Both the position numbers and the translations under genes were made by a program. A DNA stretch of 52,948 bases from Thermoplasmata archaeon (GTDB lineage Archaea; Thermoplasmatota; DTKX01; VGTL01): contig JAWCLH010000019.1 in assembly GCA_038851035.1 (NCBI GenBank), positions 1-52,948 on the forward strand. Reading direction: 5' to 3'. The notes under the pieces are model-generated. The model was not told the DNA's origin. It made no database searches and saw nothing but the letters and a program-made list of their open reading frames with translations. This document shows, piece after piece, positions 15,579-24,901 of this stretch (positions are counted from its first letter, which is position 1; each line of letters starts with the position of its first letter).

Positions 15579-18500
15579 ATGCACCTTAAGGACATCTACC
15601 TAGAGAACTTCAAGTCGTTCGGAAGGAAGCTGCACATACCCTTCATGCCCGGGTACACGGCAATAACGGGCCCGAACGGCTCCGGGAAGTCCAACATAGC
15701 AGATGCCATCCTCTTTGTGCTCGGGCCCAAGAGTTCTAAGGCCTTGCGGGTCGGCAAGCTCACCGATTTGATTTTCGACGGTGGAAAGGACAAGAAGCCC
15801 GCGACCTTCTGCCGGGTCGTCCTCACATTTGACAACAAGGACAGGACCATTCCGGTGGACGAGGACGAGGTTAGGCTTTGCAGGGTCGTCAGGCTCGCCT
15901 CCCACAGGACTGAGAGAAAGCACACGGAGGGTGGGGATGGGGCGCAGGGTCAGGGGGGCTCCGCTGGGCCCGGGTACTACAGCTACTTCTATGTTAACGA
16001 GAGGGCCTCCTCGCTCAACGAGTTCGACAGCCTCCTCGCCCACGCGCGCATCAGCGCCGATGGTTACAACCTTGTCCAGCAGGGCGACATCAACAGAATC
16101 GTTCTTATGAGCAATCTGGAGAGGCGCAGGATCCTCGACGACATCGCCGGAATAACCCAGTACGACGAGGACATAAAGAAGGCGGAGGAGAAGAGGGCTG
16201 CCACGGAGGAGAATCTTGGCACCATCGAGACCCTTCTAGACGAGGTCAAGAGACAGGTCTCCCAGCTCCAGAGGGAGAGGGACTCGGCGCTGAAGTACAG
16301 GGAGCTGAGGGACAAAAGGGACGAGCTGAAGGTTCAGATTCTGTTCAGGAGGAAGCAGGACGTCGAGGAGGAGATGGCCTCGCTCAATGGGCAGATTCAG
16401 GACCTCCAGAAGGAGCAGGCCGAGATTGGCCGGCAGGTCGAGGAGCTCCAAAAGAGAATCGCCTCCGCAAAAAGCGAGGTCGAGGCGCTAGAGAACAGAA
16501 TCGCCGAGGCGGGGGGGGCGGACGCGCAGGAGCTCCGCAGGAAAATCGACGAGCTACGCCTCGAGGTGATGAGGGCGAAGGACGCCTCCGAGACCGCCAG
16601 GGAGAGAATTCGGCAGTTGAAGGAGGCCAGTGCGGTCACGGCGCAGGACCTGAAGGCGCTGGAGAAGGAGATTGAGGCTGGGAAGGCGGAGGCAGCCCGT
16701 CTATCGTCGGAGCTGGAGGAGCTCAGGGAGAGGGAGAAGGCCACGGCCGGCGAGCTGAAGGAGGCTCAGGACGCGGTCGCCCGGTCCGACACGAGAGCGA
16801 TGAAGCTCCAGAGGGAGCTCATCCTCCGCCGGAAGGAGTTCGACGAGAAGGAGCAGGAGCGGGGGCGGCTCCTGCTGGAGAAGGAGAGGGCCGAGGACAG
16901 GGTCAACAGGCTCGCGCAGGACATCGCCCAGCTCGAGGAGAGCATAAAGAAGTACGAGTTCCAGCTCAGTGACATTGACTTCGACCTGAAGAACCTGAGG
17001 GCGGAGGCGAGGAACTCGAGTGGCTCAAAGAGGGACATCCAATCGGAGTACCAGGCCGCGAAGGAGGAGGAGGCGAAGCTGCTAAGGACGGGCGCGGAGC
17101 TGGAGACGAAGGTGAGGGAGCTCAGGCGGAGGTGGGAGCAGCTCAAGGCCGAGGCGGCGGCCGCCGCGAGCGTGCAGAAGGGCTACAACGCGGCGGTCGA
17201 GGCGATTCTCGATGCGCGCGACAGGGGCGAGCTGAAGGGAATTCACGGTACCGTCGCGGAGCTCGCGTCCGTGAAGCCCGAGCACGAGACCGCTCTGACC
17301 GTGGCCGCGGGAGGGAGGATGCAGTCCATCGTCGTGGACGACGACGAGGCGGCCGCGAGGGCGATAAACTACCTGAAGCAGAAGAAAATCGGGAGGGCGA
17401 TATTCCTCCCACTAAACAAGATGATTCTCGGCAGGCCAGGCGGGAAAGCGCTGATGGCCGTCAAGGACCCATCCTCCCTGGGCTACGCGATGGACCTGGT
17501 CAAGTTCAAGGAGCAGTACAGGGCCGCGTTTTGGTTCGTGTTCGGCGACACCATCGTGGTGAAGGACCTAGACGCCCTCCGCAGGCTTATGGGCGGCGTC
17601 AGGCTGGTCACGCTTGAGGGAGAGCTGGCCGAGCCCTCCGGGGCGATGGTCGGGGGAACGCCCGAGCAGGCATTGGTCAAGTTCGGGGCGCCCTCGGAGA
17701 GTGAGCTGAGGAGGGTCGGACAGGAGCTGAAGGAGGCGGTCGAGGCCTCGGACAAGGTGTCTCAGAGGCTCCAGAAGCTCAGGGAGGCCCTGACCCAGAT
17801 GGAGAGGGAGCTGGCGGAGGCCCACAGCAGGCAGAGCGAGGTCGAGATGAAGGCGGCGGCGCTTGAGTTCAGGCGGAAGGAGTGCGCGGGCACTAGAGAC
17901 CAGCTGAAGAAGGAGAGGGAGGCGAAGCTGAAGGAGATGGACGAGGCGAAGAGAGGTGTGGAGAGGGTTCAGCAGAGGCTGGGCGAGGTAGAAGCTGCGC
18001 TGGAGGCGCTGACGAAGCAGAGGGACGAGATGACAAAGAGCCTCGCCACCGCCACGCCGCAGCAGCTCGCGGCCAAAATCAAGAAGCTCCAGGAGACGCT
18101 CCTGAAGCTCGGTAACGACATACGCGACAGGGAGGCGGCCCTGCAGACCTCCGCCGCCAAGCTCCAGCTCTTGGCTCAGAGGCAGGAGGAGCTGAAGAGG
18201 GCGGCGGCGGCGACGGCGGCGGAGATAAAGGAGTGCGAGTCCTCGATAGTGAGGTCCAAAGAGGTGGCGGCGAAGGCCGGCGACCAGCTCAACGTTCTCA
18301 TGGAGGCAGAGCAGAAGACCTCGAGGGAGCTCAGAGAGTGGCAGGCTAGGAGGGACCAGGCCTACAAGCTCAAGACGGACCTCGAGACCCAGCTCGAGAA
18401 GCTGAACGGGAGGCTCGAGACCCACGGGGACCTGATCATATCGCTCAGGTCGAAGCTCAGGCTGCTTGAGGACAGGCACGCCGAAATCATGGCCGAGATT

Positions 18501-19298
18501 GGGGAGAAAGAGCTGAAGGTCAAGGGGAAGCTCCCCCCTCTCGCCGAGCTGGAGGGAGCCGTCAAAGAGCTCGAGGCGGGGATGCAGGCGCTGGAGCCGG
18601 TCAACATGCTTGCCTTGGAAGAATACGAGAAGCAGGCGAAGCGCTGCGCGGATCTTTCGGCTGAGCTCGAGCAGCTCCGGAGCCAGAGGGAGAACCTCCT
18701 CAAGCTAGTAGAGGAGCTCAACAGCAAGAAGAAGTACGGGCTGAGCAAGGTCTTCAACGCCATAAACAAGAACTTCGGCGAGATATACAAGGAGCTCTCC
18801 GGCGGTGGAAGCGCCGAGCTTATTCTGGAGAACCCGGAGAACCCGTTCGAGGGCGGGCTGATTATCCGGGCCCAGCCGAAGGACAAGAAGGCCCAGAGAC
18901 TCGAGTCCCTCTCAGGTGGGGAGAAGAGCCTGACCGCGCTATCGCTGATATTCGCGATTCAGCAGTACCAGCCCTCGCCCTTCTACCTTCTCGACGAGGT
19001 CGACATGTTCCTGGACGCGGTCAACGCCGAGAACGTGGCCCTGATGATAAAGAAGAATTCAAAGATGGCCCAGTTCGTCCAGATAACTCTGAGAAAGGTC
19101 ACGCTCGCCAACGCGGACTACCGGTACGGCGTGACGATGCAGGGCAACGGCATCAGCGACATCATCGGTAATATAAAGGTGGGGGACGTCGGAGAGGATG
19201 GCAGCATTCGGATAGCTGAGGAGGGGGGTTCTGGCCGCCCGCTGGCCCCTCCGGGTGGGGGAAGTGAGCTGACGGGCTCTGGGAGGATGGGAGACTGA
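15579..19298 (+). CDS. smc: Chromosome segregation ATPase SMC
   Basis: The protein has 1239 residues with the full SMC layout: Walker A GPNGSGKS at 31-38, the Q-loop region NLVQQGDI near 160-170, a long coiled coil, a hinge at about 535-695 (GIHGTVAELASV, FVFGDTIVV), a second coiled coil, signature LSGGEKSL from 1111 and Walker B FYLLDEVD with Asp1139 and Glu1140. A low-complexity insert (about 105-130, rich in Gly, Gln and His) sits in the N-terminal head. It forms a dimer that organises and separates sister chromosomes with ScpA, encoded 42 bases downstream. The ~25 residues after the C-terminal head are Gly/Ser-rich. No ScpB-like gene is in the window. Confidence 0.97.
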   Translation: MHLKDIYLENFKSFGRKLHIPFMPGYTAITGPNGSGKSNIADAILFVLGPKSSKALRVGKLTDLIFDGGKDKKPATFCRVVLTFDNKDRTIPVDEDEVRLCRVVRLASHRTERKHTEGGDGAQGQGGSAGPGYYSYFYVNERASSLNEFDSLLAHARISADGYNLVQQGDINRIVLMSNLERRRILDDIAGITQYDEDIKKAEEKRAATEENLGTIETLLDEVKRQVSQLQRERDSALKYRELRDKRDELKVQILFRRKQDVEEEMASLNGQIQDLQKEQAEIGRQVEELQKRIASAKSEVEALENRIAEAGGADAQELRRKIDELRLEVMRAKDASETARERIRQLKEASAVTAQDLKALEKEIEAGKAEAARLSSELEELREREKATAGELKEAQDAVARSDTRAMKLQRELILRRKEFDEKEQERGRLLLEKERAEDRVNRLAQDIAQLEESIKKYEFQLSDIDFDLKNLRAEARNSSGSKRDIQSEYQAAKEEEAKLLRTGAELETKVRELRRRWEQLKAEAAAAASVQKGYNAAVEAILDARDRGELKGIHGTVAELASVKPEHETALTVAAGGRMQSIVVDDDEAAARAINYLKQKKIGRAIFLPLNKMILGRPGGKALMAVKDPSSLGYAMDLVKFKEQYRAAFWFVFGDTIVVKDLDALRRLMGGVRLVTLEGELAEPSGAMVGGTPEQALVKFGAPSESELRRVGQELKEAVEASDKVSQRLQKLREALTQMERELAEAHSRQSEVEMKAAALEFRRKECAGTRDQLKKEREAKLKEMDEAKRGVERVQQRLGEVEAALEALTKQRDEMTKSLATATPQQLAAKIKKLQETLLKLGNDIRDREAALQTSAAKLQLLAQRQEELKRAAAATAAEIKECESSIVRSKEVAAKAGDQLNVLMEAEQKTSRELREWQARRDQAYKLKTDLETQLEKLNGRLETHGDLIISLRSKLRLLEDRHAEIMAEIGEKELKVKGKLPPLAELEGAVKELEAGMQALEPVNMLALEEYEKQAKRCADLSAELEQLRSQRENLLKLVEELNSKKKYGLSKVFNAINKNFGEIYKELSGGGSAELILENPENPFEGGLIIRAQPKDKKAQRLESLSGGEKSLTALSLIFAIQQYQPSPFYLLDEVDMFLDAVNAENVALMIKKNSKMAQFVQITLRKVTLANADYRYGVTMQGNGISDIIGNIKVGDVGEDGSIRIAEEGGSGRPLAPPGGGSELTGSGRMGD

Positions 19299-19339
19299 AC
19301 GGAAGGCTAAGAAACGGAGGCGGCGGACCGACAGAGGCT

Positions 19340-20500
19340 GTGGAGAGCCCATACGTTCCCGGGTACGTGGGGCCGGAGAGGTACGAGGGCTACGACACCG
19401 GGGAGCAGGTGATCAACCACCTGATTTTCTACAAATCCATCATTAGTGAAGAGGACAGCGGGCAGAAGCTCAGCGAGTATATGGAGCTTGTCCAGAAGCT
19501 CGAGAGGGGTGAGCACCTACCAATAAAGGACCCGTTCGACAAGTCGATCGCTCTCACCTTCGAGCTAGTGATTCAGAACCACCTCAACCCATGGGACGTC
19601 GACCTGCTCAAGTTCTCCAAGCTCTATATGGAGAGAATAAAGAGCGAGCCCGACATAGACTTCGTCACCGCGGGCAGGCTGATGTTCATGGCTTGGTCGG
19701 TGCTGAAACTCCAGTCGGACGAGGTTCTCGCGAGCAACCAGCCGAAGCCCGACACAGCCCCGCAGGACTCTTGGGCCGGCGGGAGCCCCGAGTGGCTCGC
19801 CTCCGACGCCTCCTACGACTTCACCGCCGCCGTGCTCGGGAGCCCGGAGCCGCCGATTCAGGAGAGCGTGTGGAGGAAAGGGACTAGGCCAGTGACGCTC
19901 TACGAGCTCATCGGGGCGTTCGAGGAGGCCCGGAGGGAGGCCGAGCTCCAGAGGGCGCTGGCCGAGGAGAGGAAGAAGCAGAGGCAGCTCTGGGAGAGCC
20001 AGAAGGCCCTCAGAGTGAATAGAATGATTCACAGGGAGGACCTGCAGGACGACATCAGCGCCGTCTGGAGCAGAATCGAACCCCTCTCCGGCAAAATACC
20101 GCTGAGCCGGCTGTGCCCCAGGCAGTGCGACGAGGACAGGCTGACGGCCTTCGTCTCGGTCCTCTTCTTGGCCTACATGAATCAGGTCAGGGTATGGCAG
20201 GAGGACTTCCCGCGGGGTGAGGTTTATGTGGAGAAGGTCGGCGAGGGTGGGCTGGACCTCGAGAAACTCCAGGCAATAACTCACCCTGCAAGGAAGGAGG
20301 TCTGGGACGAGAAAAAGAGAAGGGGGCGCAGGGCGAAAAAGGCCGGGAGCGGTGGGCCAAGGTCTGGGCATGCGCAGGGTGGCGCGGCTCGGGTTAAGGC
20401 CTCGTCGAGTTCTGCGGTGGAGGGTCCCGCGCCCCCGCCATCGGGGGAGAACGGGGCGGGAGGGAGCGAGGAAACCCCGGAGGGGCAGGGCAAAAATTGA
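19340..20500 (+). CDS. scpA: Segregation and condensation protein ScpA
   Basis: The protein has 386 residues. It carries the kleisin N-terminal helices (LSEYMELVQKLERG, FDKSIALTFELVIQNHLNPW, VDLLKFSKLYMERI), with the NPWDVDLL motif that binds the SMC neck, and a winged-helix C-domain (LSRLCP, FVSVLFLAYMNQVRVWQEDF) that binds the SMC cap. The last ~80 residues are basic, then Gly/Pro/Ser-rich, and probably disordered; they are an extension compared with usual ScpA of about 250 residues. The start is a GTG, preceded by GGAGGCGG about 20 bases upstream. The adjacent SMC gene and the overlap or near-contact with the Nudix gene suggest one operon. Confidence 0.93.
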   Translation: MESPYVPGYVGPERYEGYDTGEQVINHLIFYKSIISEEDSGQKLSEYMELVQKLERGEHLPIKDPFDKSIALTFELVIQNHLNPWDVDLLKFSKLYMERIKSEPDIDFVTAGRLMFMAWSVLKLQSDEVLASNQPKPDTAPQDSWAGGSPEWLASDASYDFTAAVLGSPEPPIQESVWRKGTRPVTLYELIGAFEEARREAELQRALAEERKKQRQLWESQKALRVNRMIHREDLQDDISAVWSRIEPLSGKIPLSRLCPRQCDEDRLTAFVSVLFLAYMNQVRVWQEDFPRGEVYVEKVGEGGLDLEKLQAITHPARKEVWDEKKRRGRRAKKAGSGGPRSGHAQGGAARVKASSSSAVEGPAPPPSGENGAGGSEETPEGQGKN

Positions 20501-20526
20501 ATACCTCCAGAGCGGTTCAAGCCAGT

Positions 20527-21018
20527 ATGCAGGGTGCGCCACACGAGCCGGTGGCGGGCGTGGATGGCGGGGGTTTTGTCTGTGTGCTCGCCTTCCGGGA
20601 GCCCCGGCTCCTTCTCCGTAGAAAGCCCCGGGGTGAGGGTAGGAAAAGAGACCGTCTCCTGCGGAGAGCCGAGTCCAAAGCCCCGAAACCGCCCAAGCCC
20701 CCGAAATTCATCTTGGTCTTCAACCACAAGAGGGGGTGGGAATTCCCAGGCGGAGAGATAAGGGAGGGCGAAGTTCCGGAGGAGGCGGCGGCGCGCGAGT
20801 TCCTGGAGGAGACGGGCTACGAGGTAGCCATCGTCGAGAGACTACCGTCGGGCAGGGGCCAGTTCTTCCTAGGTAGGCTGGGGAAGAGAAGGGGGATGCC
20901 CCAGGACCCCGACGTAAAGGAGATACGATTCCTGCGCGAGCTCCCCCGGGAGGGACTCGCCTTTCCGAGGGAGGAGTACGAGCAGCTCCTCGCCATCGCG
21001 AGGGCCCGGGGCCTCTGA
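20527..21018 (+). CDS. Nudix hydrolase
   Basis: The protein has 163 residues from ATG 20527. The Nudix box is complete: GGEIREGEVPEEAAAREF then LEETGYEV, giving the metal-binding glutamates of GX5EX7REUXEEXGU. Such enzymes cleave nucleoside diphosphates linked to another group; the substrate cannot be told. An extra basic loop (RRKPRGEGRKRDRLLRR region) lies between the first strands and the box, longer than in minimal Nudix folds. A TTG at 20497 that overlaps the scpA stop is an alternative start, favoured by GGAGGGG 12 bases upstream. The position after smc-scpA suggests co-transcription, not a shared function. Confidence 0.85.
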   Translation: MQGAPHEPVAGVDGGGFVCVLAFREPRLLLRRKPRGEGRKRDRLLRRAESKAPKPPKPPKFILVFNHKRGWEFPGGEIREGEVPEEAAAREFLEETGYEVAIVERLPSGRGQFFLGRLGKRRGMPQDPDVKEIRFLRELPREGLAFPREEYEQLLAIARARGL

Positions 21019-21101
21019 GCTCCCGCCCCTTCTCCGCCCTTTCCTCTCGCCTTCGTGGCCGGCTAGGGTCTCCACAATCGGGCGCTCAGGGGCGTGCCTT
21101 C

Positions 21102-21899
21102 TCAGAGACACGGTATTCCGCTGGCGGCGGTTGCGACGAACCATATACCGAAAGCGACCATCATCGCGCCGCAGACACCGGCGATTCCCCGCTGGAGCTC
21201 TCCGCCCCTAAGTCGGCCGCCCTTAAATGAAGCAAGGCCGATGAGGGCGTCCCAGCCGAGGTCCACGGACCAGTGGAGGAGAGCGAAGGCCCCGAGCACC
21301 GCGGGCCCGAAGCTGAGGGCCGTGAACACGAGGGCCGCGCCCAGCGTCGCCCACCACAGGAAGTAGTAAGGATTGGAGGCTGTGGTTACGGCGCCCATGA
21401 CGACGTGGTTGCCCGCGAGGCGCGCGCCCCTCCTCCAGCCTCCAGACTGGGGCCCCGGGTGGCTTCCATCGGGAGCGGCCCCTCGGTCCAGCGCGACAGC
21501 TCTATGGTCCCAGCCTCTCCCTACGCCTCTCTCCCGCTGATTCGCCCCGTGACGAAGCTTCGCCGAGCCCATCCCCCTCAGGGAGAGAAGGGAGGCGGCG
21601 CCCATAACCAGCAGCGCGGTGCCACCAGCAAGGCCTAGTGCTAAAGCCGCTCGCGGGTCGCCGAGGAACGAGCCGAGCCCCAGAGCCACAGCCGCAATCG
21701 TGGGGAACTCGACTAGGCCGTGGCCGAGGGCGACATGCACACCGCCCCATCTGTCGAGCAGGCCGCCGCTTGCGGCCGCAGCCGTCACGGGGCCCGGCAT
21801 CATAGCCCCCGTGACCGAGACGGCCGCGGCTGTGGCTAGGAACTCCACCACCCCACCCGCGGGGCTCATCGGGTTTGCTATCGCTCCGCCCATAATCAA
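21102..21899 (-). CDS. LysE/RhtB-family exporter
   Basis: The protein has 265 residues with about six membrane helices. The N-terminal MMPGPVTAAAASGG matches the conserved PGP motif of LysE-type amino-acid and small-molecule exporters, and NPYYFLWWATLGAALV is the second conserved motif (N-P-x-x-x-x-W). Between helices 3 and 4 lies a Gly/Arg/His-rich loop (about residues 112-165) that is longer than in the family average. The substrate is not predictable. It is divergent from ribK, with a 70-base region between start codons, so the two may share control. ATG 21899 and 21893 are both possible starts. Confidence 0.8.
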   Translation of the reverse strand: MIMGGAIANPMSPAGGVVEFLATAAAVSVTGAMMPGPVTAAAASGGLLDRWGGVHVALGHGLVEFPTIAAVALGLGSFLGDPRAALALGLAGGTALLVMGAASLLSLRGMGSAKLRHGANQRERGVGRGWDHRAVALDRGAAPDGSHPGPQSGGWRRGARLAGNHVVMGAVTTASNPYYFLWWATLGAALVFTALSFGPAVLGAFALLHWSVDLGWDALIGLASFKGGRLRGGELQRGIAGVCGAMMVAFGIWFVATAASGIPCL

Positions 21900-21939
21900 G
21901 TTTGCGGGGTGCCGCGCCTGCCGTGCCGACCAAAATCAA

Positions 21940-21946
21940 GATATAC
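21940..21946 (+). promoter_or_regulatory. TATA box of ribK
   Basis: GATATACC-type sequence about 26 bases before ATG 21969, fitting a leaderless transcript. On the other strand it lies 40 bases from the LysE start and could also serve that gene. Confidence 0.5.
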
Positions 21947-21968
21947 CAAAGAAGTGGTAGGTATACCG

Positions 21969-22643
21969 ATGGCGGAGCCCGAGTCTGTCCAGCCAGAGCT
22001 CATCAGAATTCTAAAGGAGCTGGCGCTTCTCGGCGGCATCACCGGGACGGTGATGATAACATCCGGCGAGCTCGCGAAAAGGCTAGGGATGAGCCAGCAG
22101 TCCGCCTCCAACAAGATTATACAACTCGTCGAAGAGGGTCTGGTCACGCGCAGGATGGGGCCGCGCAAACAGGCGCTCCAGCTGACGCCAAAGGGAATCG
22201 GGGCACTGCGCAGGGAGCACTCCGACTACCTGAAGATATTCGAAGGCGCCGGCAGGCTTCTGATTACAGGACAGGTGACCAGCGGCTTCGGGGAGGGCGG
22301 GTACTATGTGGGGCAGGAGGCCTACCAAGCCCAGTTCCGCCAGAAGCTAGGGATGAAGCCCTACCCGGGCACCCTCAACCTTCGCGTCAGCGGCCAGGAG
22401 CTAGCTAAGTTAATGATACTGAAGGAGTCGCCCGGAATAACGCTGGAAGGCTTCACGAGGGATGGAAGGACCTTTGGAAATGGTCGCATGTTCCGCGCCA
22501 GAATTCGAAACCTCTACTGCGCGGTCGTGATTCCCCACCGCAGCCACTATAGCGACATGATAGAGGTGATCTGCGAGAAGAAAATCAGGGACGTGCTGGG
22601 CCTGAGGGACGGCGACAGTGTCAGGGTGGAGGTGATTCTCTGA
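21969..22643 (+). CDS. ribK: CTP-dependent riboflavin kinase with N-terminal wHTH
   Basis: The protein has 224 residues. Residues about 10-85 form a MarR-type winged helix (SGELAKRLGMSQQSASNKII, a wing with TRRMGPRKQALQLT). Residues about 90-224 are the DUF120 kinase domain with GQVTSGFGEGGYYV, PYPGTLNLRV and the C-terminal RDGDSVRVEV. The enzyme phosphorylates riboflavin to FMN using CTP, as in Methanocaldococcus RibK. The HTH fusion is common in euryarchaea and suggests a self-acting repressor of riboflavin genes. ATG 21969 is chosen because the TATA box at 21940 lies at the right distance and because the upstream extension reads across it. Confidence 0.93.
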   Translation: MAEPESVQPELIRILKELALLGGITGTVMITSGELAKRLGMSQQSASNKIIQLVEEGLVTRRMGPRKQALQLTPKGIGALRREHSDYLKIFEGAGRLLITGQVTSGFGEGGYYVGQEAYQAQFRQKLGMKPYPGTLNLRVSGQELAKLMILKESPGITLEGFTRDGRTFGNGRMFRARIRNLYCAVVIPHRSHYSDMIEVICEKKIRDVLGLRDGDSVRVEVIL

Positions 22644-22714
22644 CCTGGAATGGCTGCGGAGGCGGCGGGCGGGCCGGAGCGCGCGCGGAGGGGGCGGGCG
22701 GTGAAGGAGACGCT

Positions 22715-23635
22715 GTGAAGGAGAGGGGGGCGAGCAGGGACCCGAGGCGGGAGGGCGGTCGGGAGTCTGGAAGGGAGGCGGTAGGTTCCAAGGAGCGTGA
22801 TGGAGAGGGTGGCATAACAAGCTTCCGAGAAGGGGGTAGGCCATGCGGCGCTAGAGCGGGCGCCGTAACCAAAGAGCTAGAGGGTGGGGAGGGCAGCCCC
22901 TCCACCGTGGTTGAGCAGGACGAGCCTCGCGGGTGTGGCTCGGAGAGGGGGGCCGCCGCCGGAGTGAGTCCGCCCGCCAGCCCCGGACGCCCGAGGGAGC
23001 TAATGGCCTCCCACGAGCTGCCGAGGAGGGGGGGAGCGAAGAGGAGCCTCAAACCGGCCATCGCTGGGGTTCTCCTTTTAATTGCGGCTTCCGCGGGTTT
23101 TGTGACCTCCGGGAGGTACATCGGAGCGCCCCACCTCCCGTGGCTTCTCGGCTCCCATGGCGAGCTCACCGGGGAGATCAAGAATGAGAGCGGCGGGGGA
23201 ATTCAGAACGCTACCGTGTGCGTTCTCGAATTGAGGAGCGTGTCGAACGAGACTGGATACTTCAGGCTTTCCGGTGTGCCGACCGGCAGGCAAGAGGTTG
23301 TTGTGGAGGCTGACGGCTACAAGAAACTCAGGTTTATCACCCTCGTATATGAAGCGCCCGTGAAGCTCTCGCTCAAGCTCAAGGAGGGCAATGGAACGGA
23401 GGTGGTTGACGAGCATCCCCAGCAAGTCAGCTCCTTATATACATGCGGGGCCCTTACTCTGGTCTTCAGCGCCGTCGTGCTGGGGGGGGCTTTTTCCGCC
23501 ATGAGGCGCAAACGATACACCATTGCGCTGACAGGGGCCATGGTCGGTCTCGCGCTCCCACCCTTTCCAATCGCCACCGTTCTCTGCCTAACCGCGATCG
23601 CACTGCTGATATTCTCGAGGGGTGAGTTCGGCTGA
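22715..23635 (+). CDS. Membrane protein with extracytoplasmic carboxypeptidase-regulatory-like domain (paralogue 1)
   Basis: The protein has 306 residues if it starts at GTG 22715, or 210 from ATG 23003, which has GGAG just upstream. The first ~110 residues of the long form are Arg/Gly/Glu-rich and likely disordered. A membrane helix (PAIAGVLLLIAASAGFV) is followed by a small beta-sandwich of CarboxypepD_reg type (GELTGEIKNESGGGIQNATV, TGYFRLSGVPTGRQEVVVEA). Then come three or so hydrophobic helices. The pattern TM, sandwich, TM bundle recurs in the next gene, so the two are paralogues from a duplication. Function is unknown; the sandwich is outside the membrane. Confidence 0.6.
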   Translation: MKERGASRDPRREGGRESGREAVGSKERDGEGGITSFREGGRPCGARAGAVTKELEGGEGSPSTVVEQDEPRGCGSERGAAAGVSPPASPGRPRELMASHELPRRGGAKRSLKPAIAGVLLLIAASAGFVTSGRYIGAPHLPWLLGSHGELTGEIKNESGGGIQNATVCVLELRSVSNETGYFRLSGVPTGRQEVVVEADGYKKLRFITLVYEAPVKLSLKLKEGNGTEVVDEHPQQVSSLYTCGALTLVFSAVVLGGAFSAMRRKRYTIALTGAMVGLALPPFPIATVLCLTAIALLIFSRGEFG

Positions 23636-23673
23636 GGAAGGATGTCGGGTCGGGAGCAACCCGGCGGAAGCGC

Positions 23674-24816
23674 GTGGGTGACGCAGGGCTCCCGTGCGGG
23701 CAGTCAGGAGATTGTGCCTCGCAGAGGGAAACGGATGGGGGTGAGGCTCCCCACAGACCGCCGGCCAGGGAAGGAGGGAGAGGCCGGGGACCTCCCGCGC
23801 TGAAAAGGGTCGCATCGTTCCTCTTCCTCGCCTCCTTCGTCCTTGGAGTCTTGAACGCTGCGTACGCCATAATCGGAATCGCGGGCGTGTCGACGCCCGA
23901 CGGGACCCACGTCTCTGGGACATGCGAGCTCTCCGGCGAGGTCCGAGACACCGCCGGCCGCCCCATCGTCTGCGCCACGGTCATAGTCACCGACGCATCC
24001 CTGTCGGCCCTGACGGACGAGAGCGGGTGGTACGTCATTAAGGGAATTCCCCCGGGAGTCCACCGCGTCGAGGCCACGGCGCCGGGCTATAATAGGATGT
24101 CCGTCAGAGTGGACCTGAGGCCCAGCCTGCTGAAGTCCATGGACTTTACGCTGGAGTACGGGGGTGCAGACTTCTACTTGGACGAGGCATTGGGCGAGAG
24201 CTTCTCTGAGCCCGTGGCCTCCCTACTTTGGACGGTGCCGCTGCTCCTTTCGTGCTCCGTCTGCGCGCTTGCGGCGGCGCTGCTGTCCCTCGGAAGGAGA
24301 CCGGGAAGGCTCGCGCTTGCGCTCGGCGCAGCATCGATTCCCTCCCTGGGGTTTGGTGTAGGGAGCGCCCTCGCGGCCTTCGGAACGGTTGCGCTCGCTC
24401 TTCATATCACGGGCTGTCGCTGGCTCAGGCGAGCAAGACGCCCCGCGGGCGCGCCCGGGCCCGTAATGCTCACCAACCAGAGGTGGAGGGCGGGGAGCGG
24501 AGAGAAGGCCAGCGCCACGGGAGCTACCCCCCCTCCCGGGCAGACAAAAATGCCCGCTCCCGCGCCCTCGCCGATGGAGGGAGGCGAAGGGGGGGAGAGA
24601 GAGACTTGCGCGGAAGAAATCCGGGGGCGCGTTGCGCGATATGCAATTGGGAGGAGGCGAATCAGTCAGGAAAGAGCGCTCTGCTGCGTCTGCATTAAGG
24701 AAATCCATCCTGGCCAGAGGTACATCAAGTGCGTTTGCGGCCGGAGAATGCATTTCGCATGCGTCCAAGAGCCGAAGTGTCCGGAGTGCGGCCATCCATT
24801 CAGAGCAGGGAAGTGA
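23674..24816 (+). CDS. Membrane protein with carboxypeptidase-regulatory-like domain and cytoplasmic C4HC3 zinc finger (paralogue 2)
   Basis: The protein has 380 residues. A charged N-terminus leads to a helix (SFLFLASFVLGVLNAAYAII), then a CarboxypepD_reg-like sandwich (CELSGEVRDTAGRPIVCATV, SGWYVIKGIPPGVHRVEATA), then about three helices (about 190-250), then a Gly/Pro-rich linker. The last ~40 residues form a zinc finger with the spacing C-x2-C-x12-C-x-C-x4-H-x2-C-x5-C-x2-C, the order seen in RING-CH and PHD-type fingers. Paralogue 1 lacks this finger. RING-type fingers often recruit E2-like enzymes, but ligase activity here is only a possibility. The GTG 23674 start is uncertain. It forms a probable operon with the previous gene. 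Confidence 0.65.
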   Translation: MGDAGLPCGQSGDCASQRETDGGEAPHRPPAREGGRGRGPPALKRVASFLFLASFVLGVLNAAYAIIGIAGVSTPDGTHVSGTCELSGEVRDTAGRPIVCATVIVTDASLSALTDESGWYVIKGIPPGVHRVEATAPGYNRMSVRVDLRPSLLKSMDFTLEYGGADFYLDEALGESFSEPVASLLWTVPLLLSCSVCALAAALLSLGRRPGRLALALGAASIPSLGFGVGSALAAFGTVALALHITGCRWLRRARRPAGAPGPVMLTNQRWRAGSGEKASATGATPPPGQTKMPAPAPSPMEGGEGGERETCAEEIRGRVARYAIGRRRISQERALCCVCIKEIHPGQRYIKCVCGRRMHFACVQEPKCPECGHPFRAGK

Positions 24817-24901
24817 GCCAATTGCGGAGTGATTTTGAGGACAGCCCGGCGGGAGTTGTGGGGCCAGCGGCTCCGGAGGGATTTGGAGGCGGGGTGAGGG
24901 A

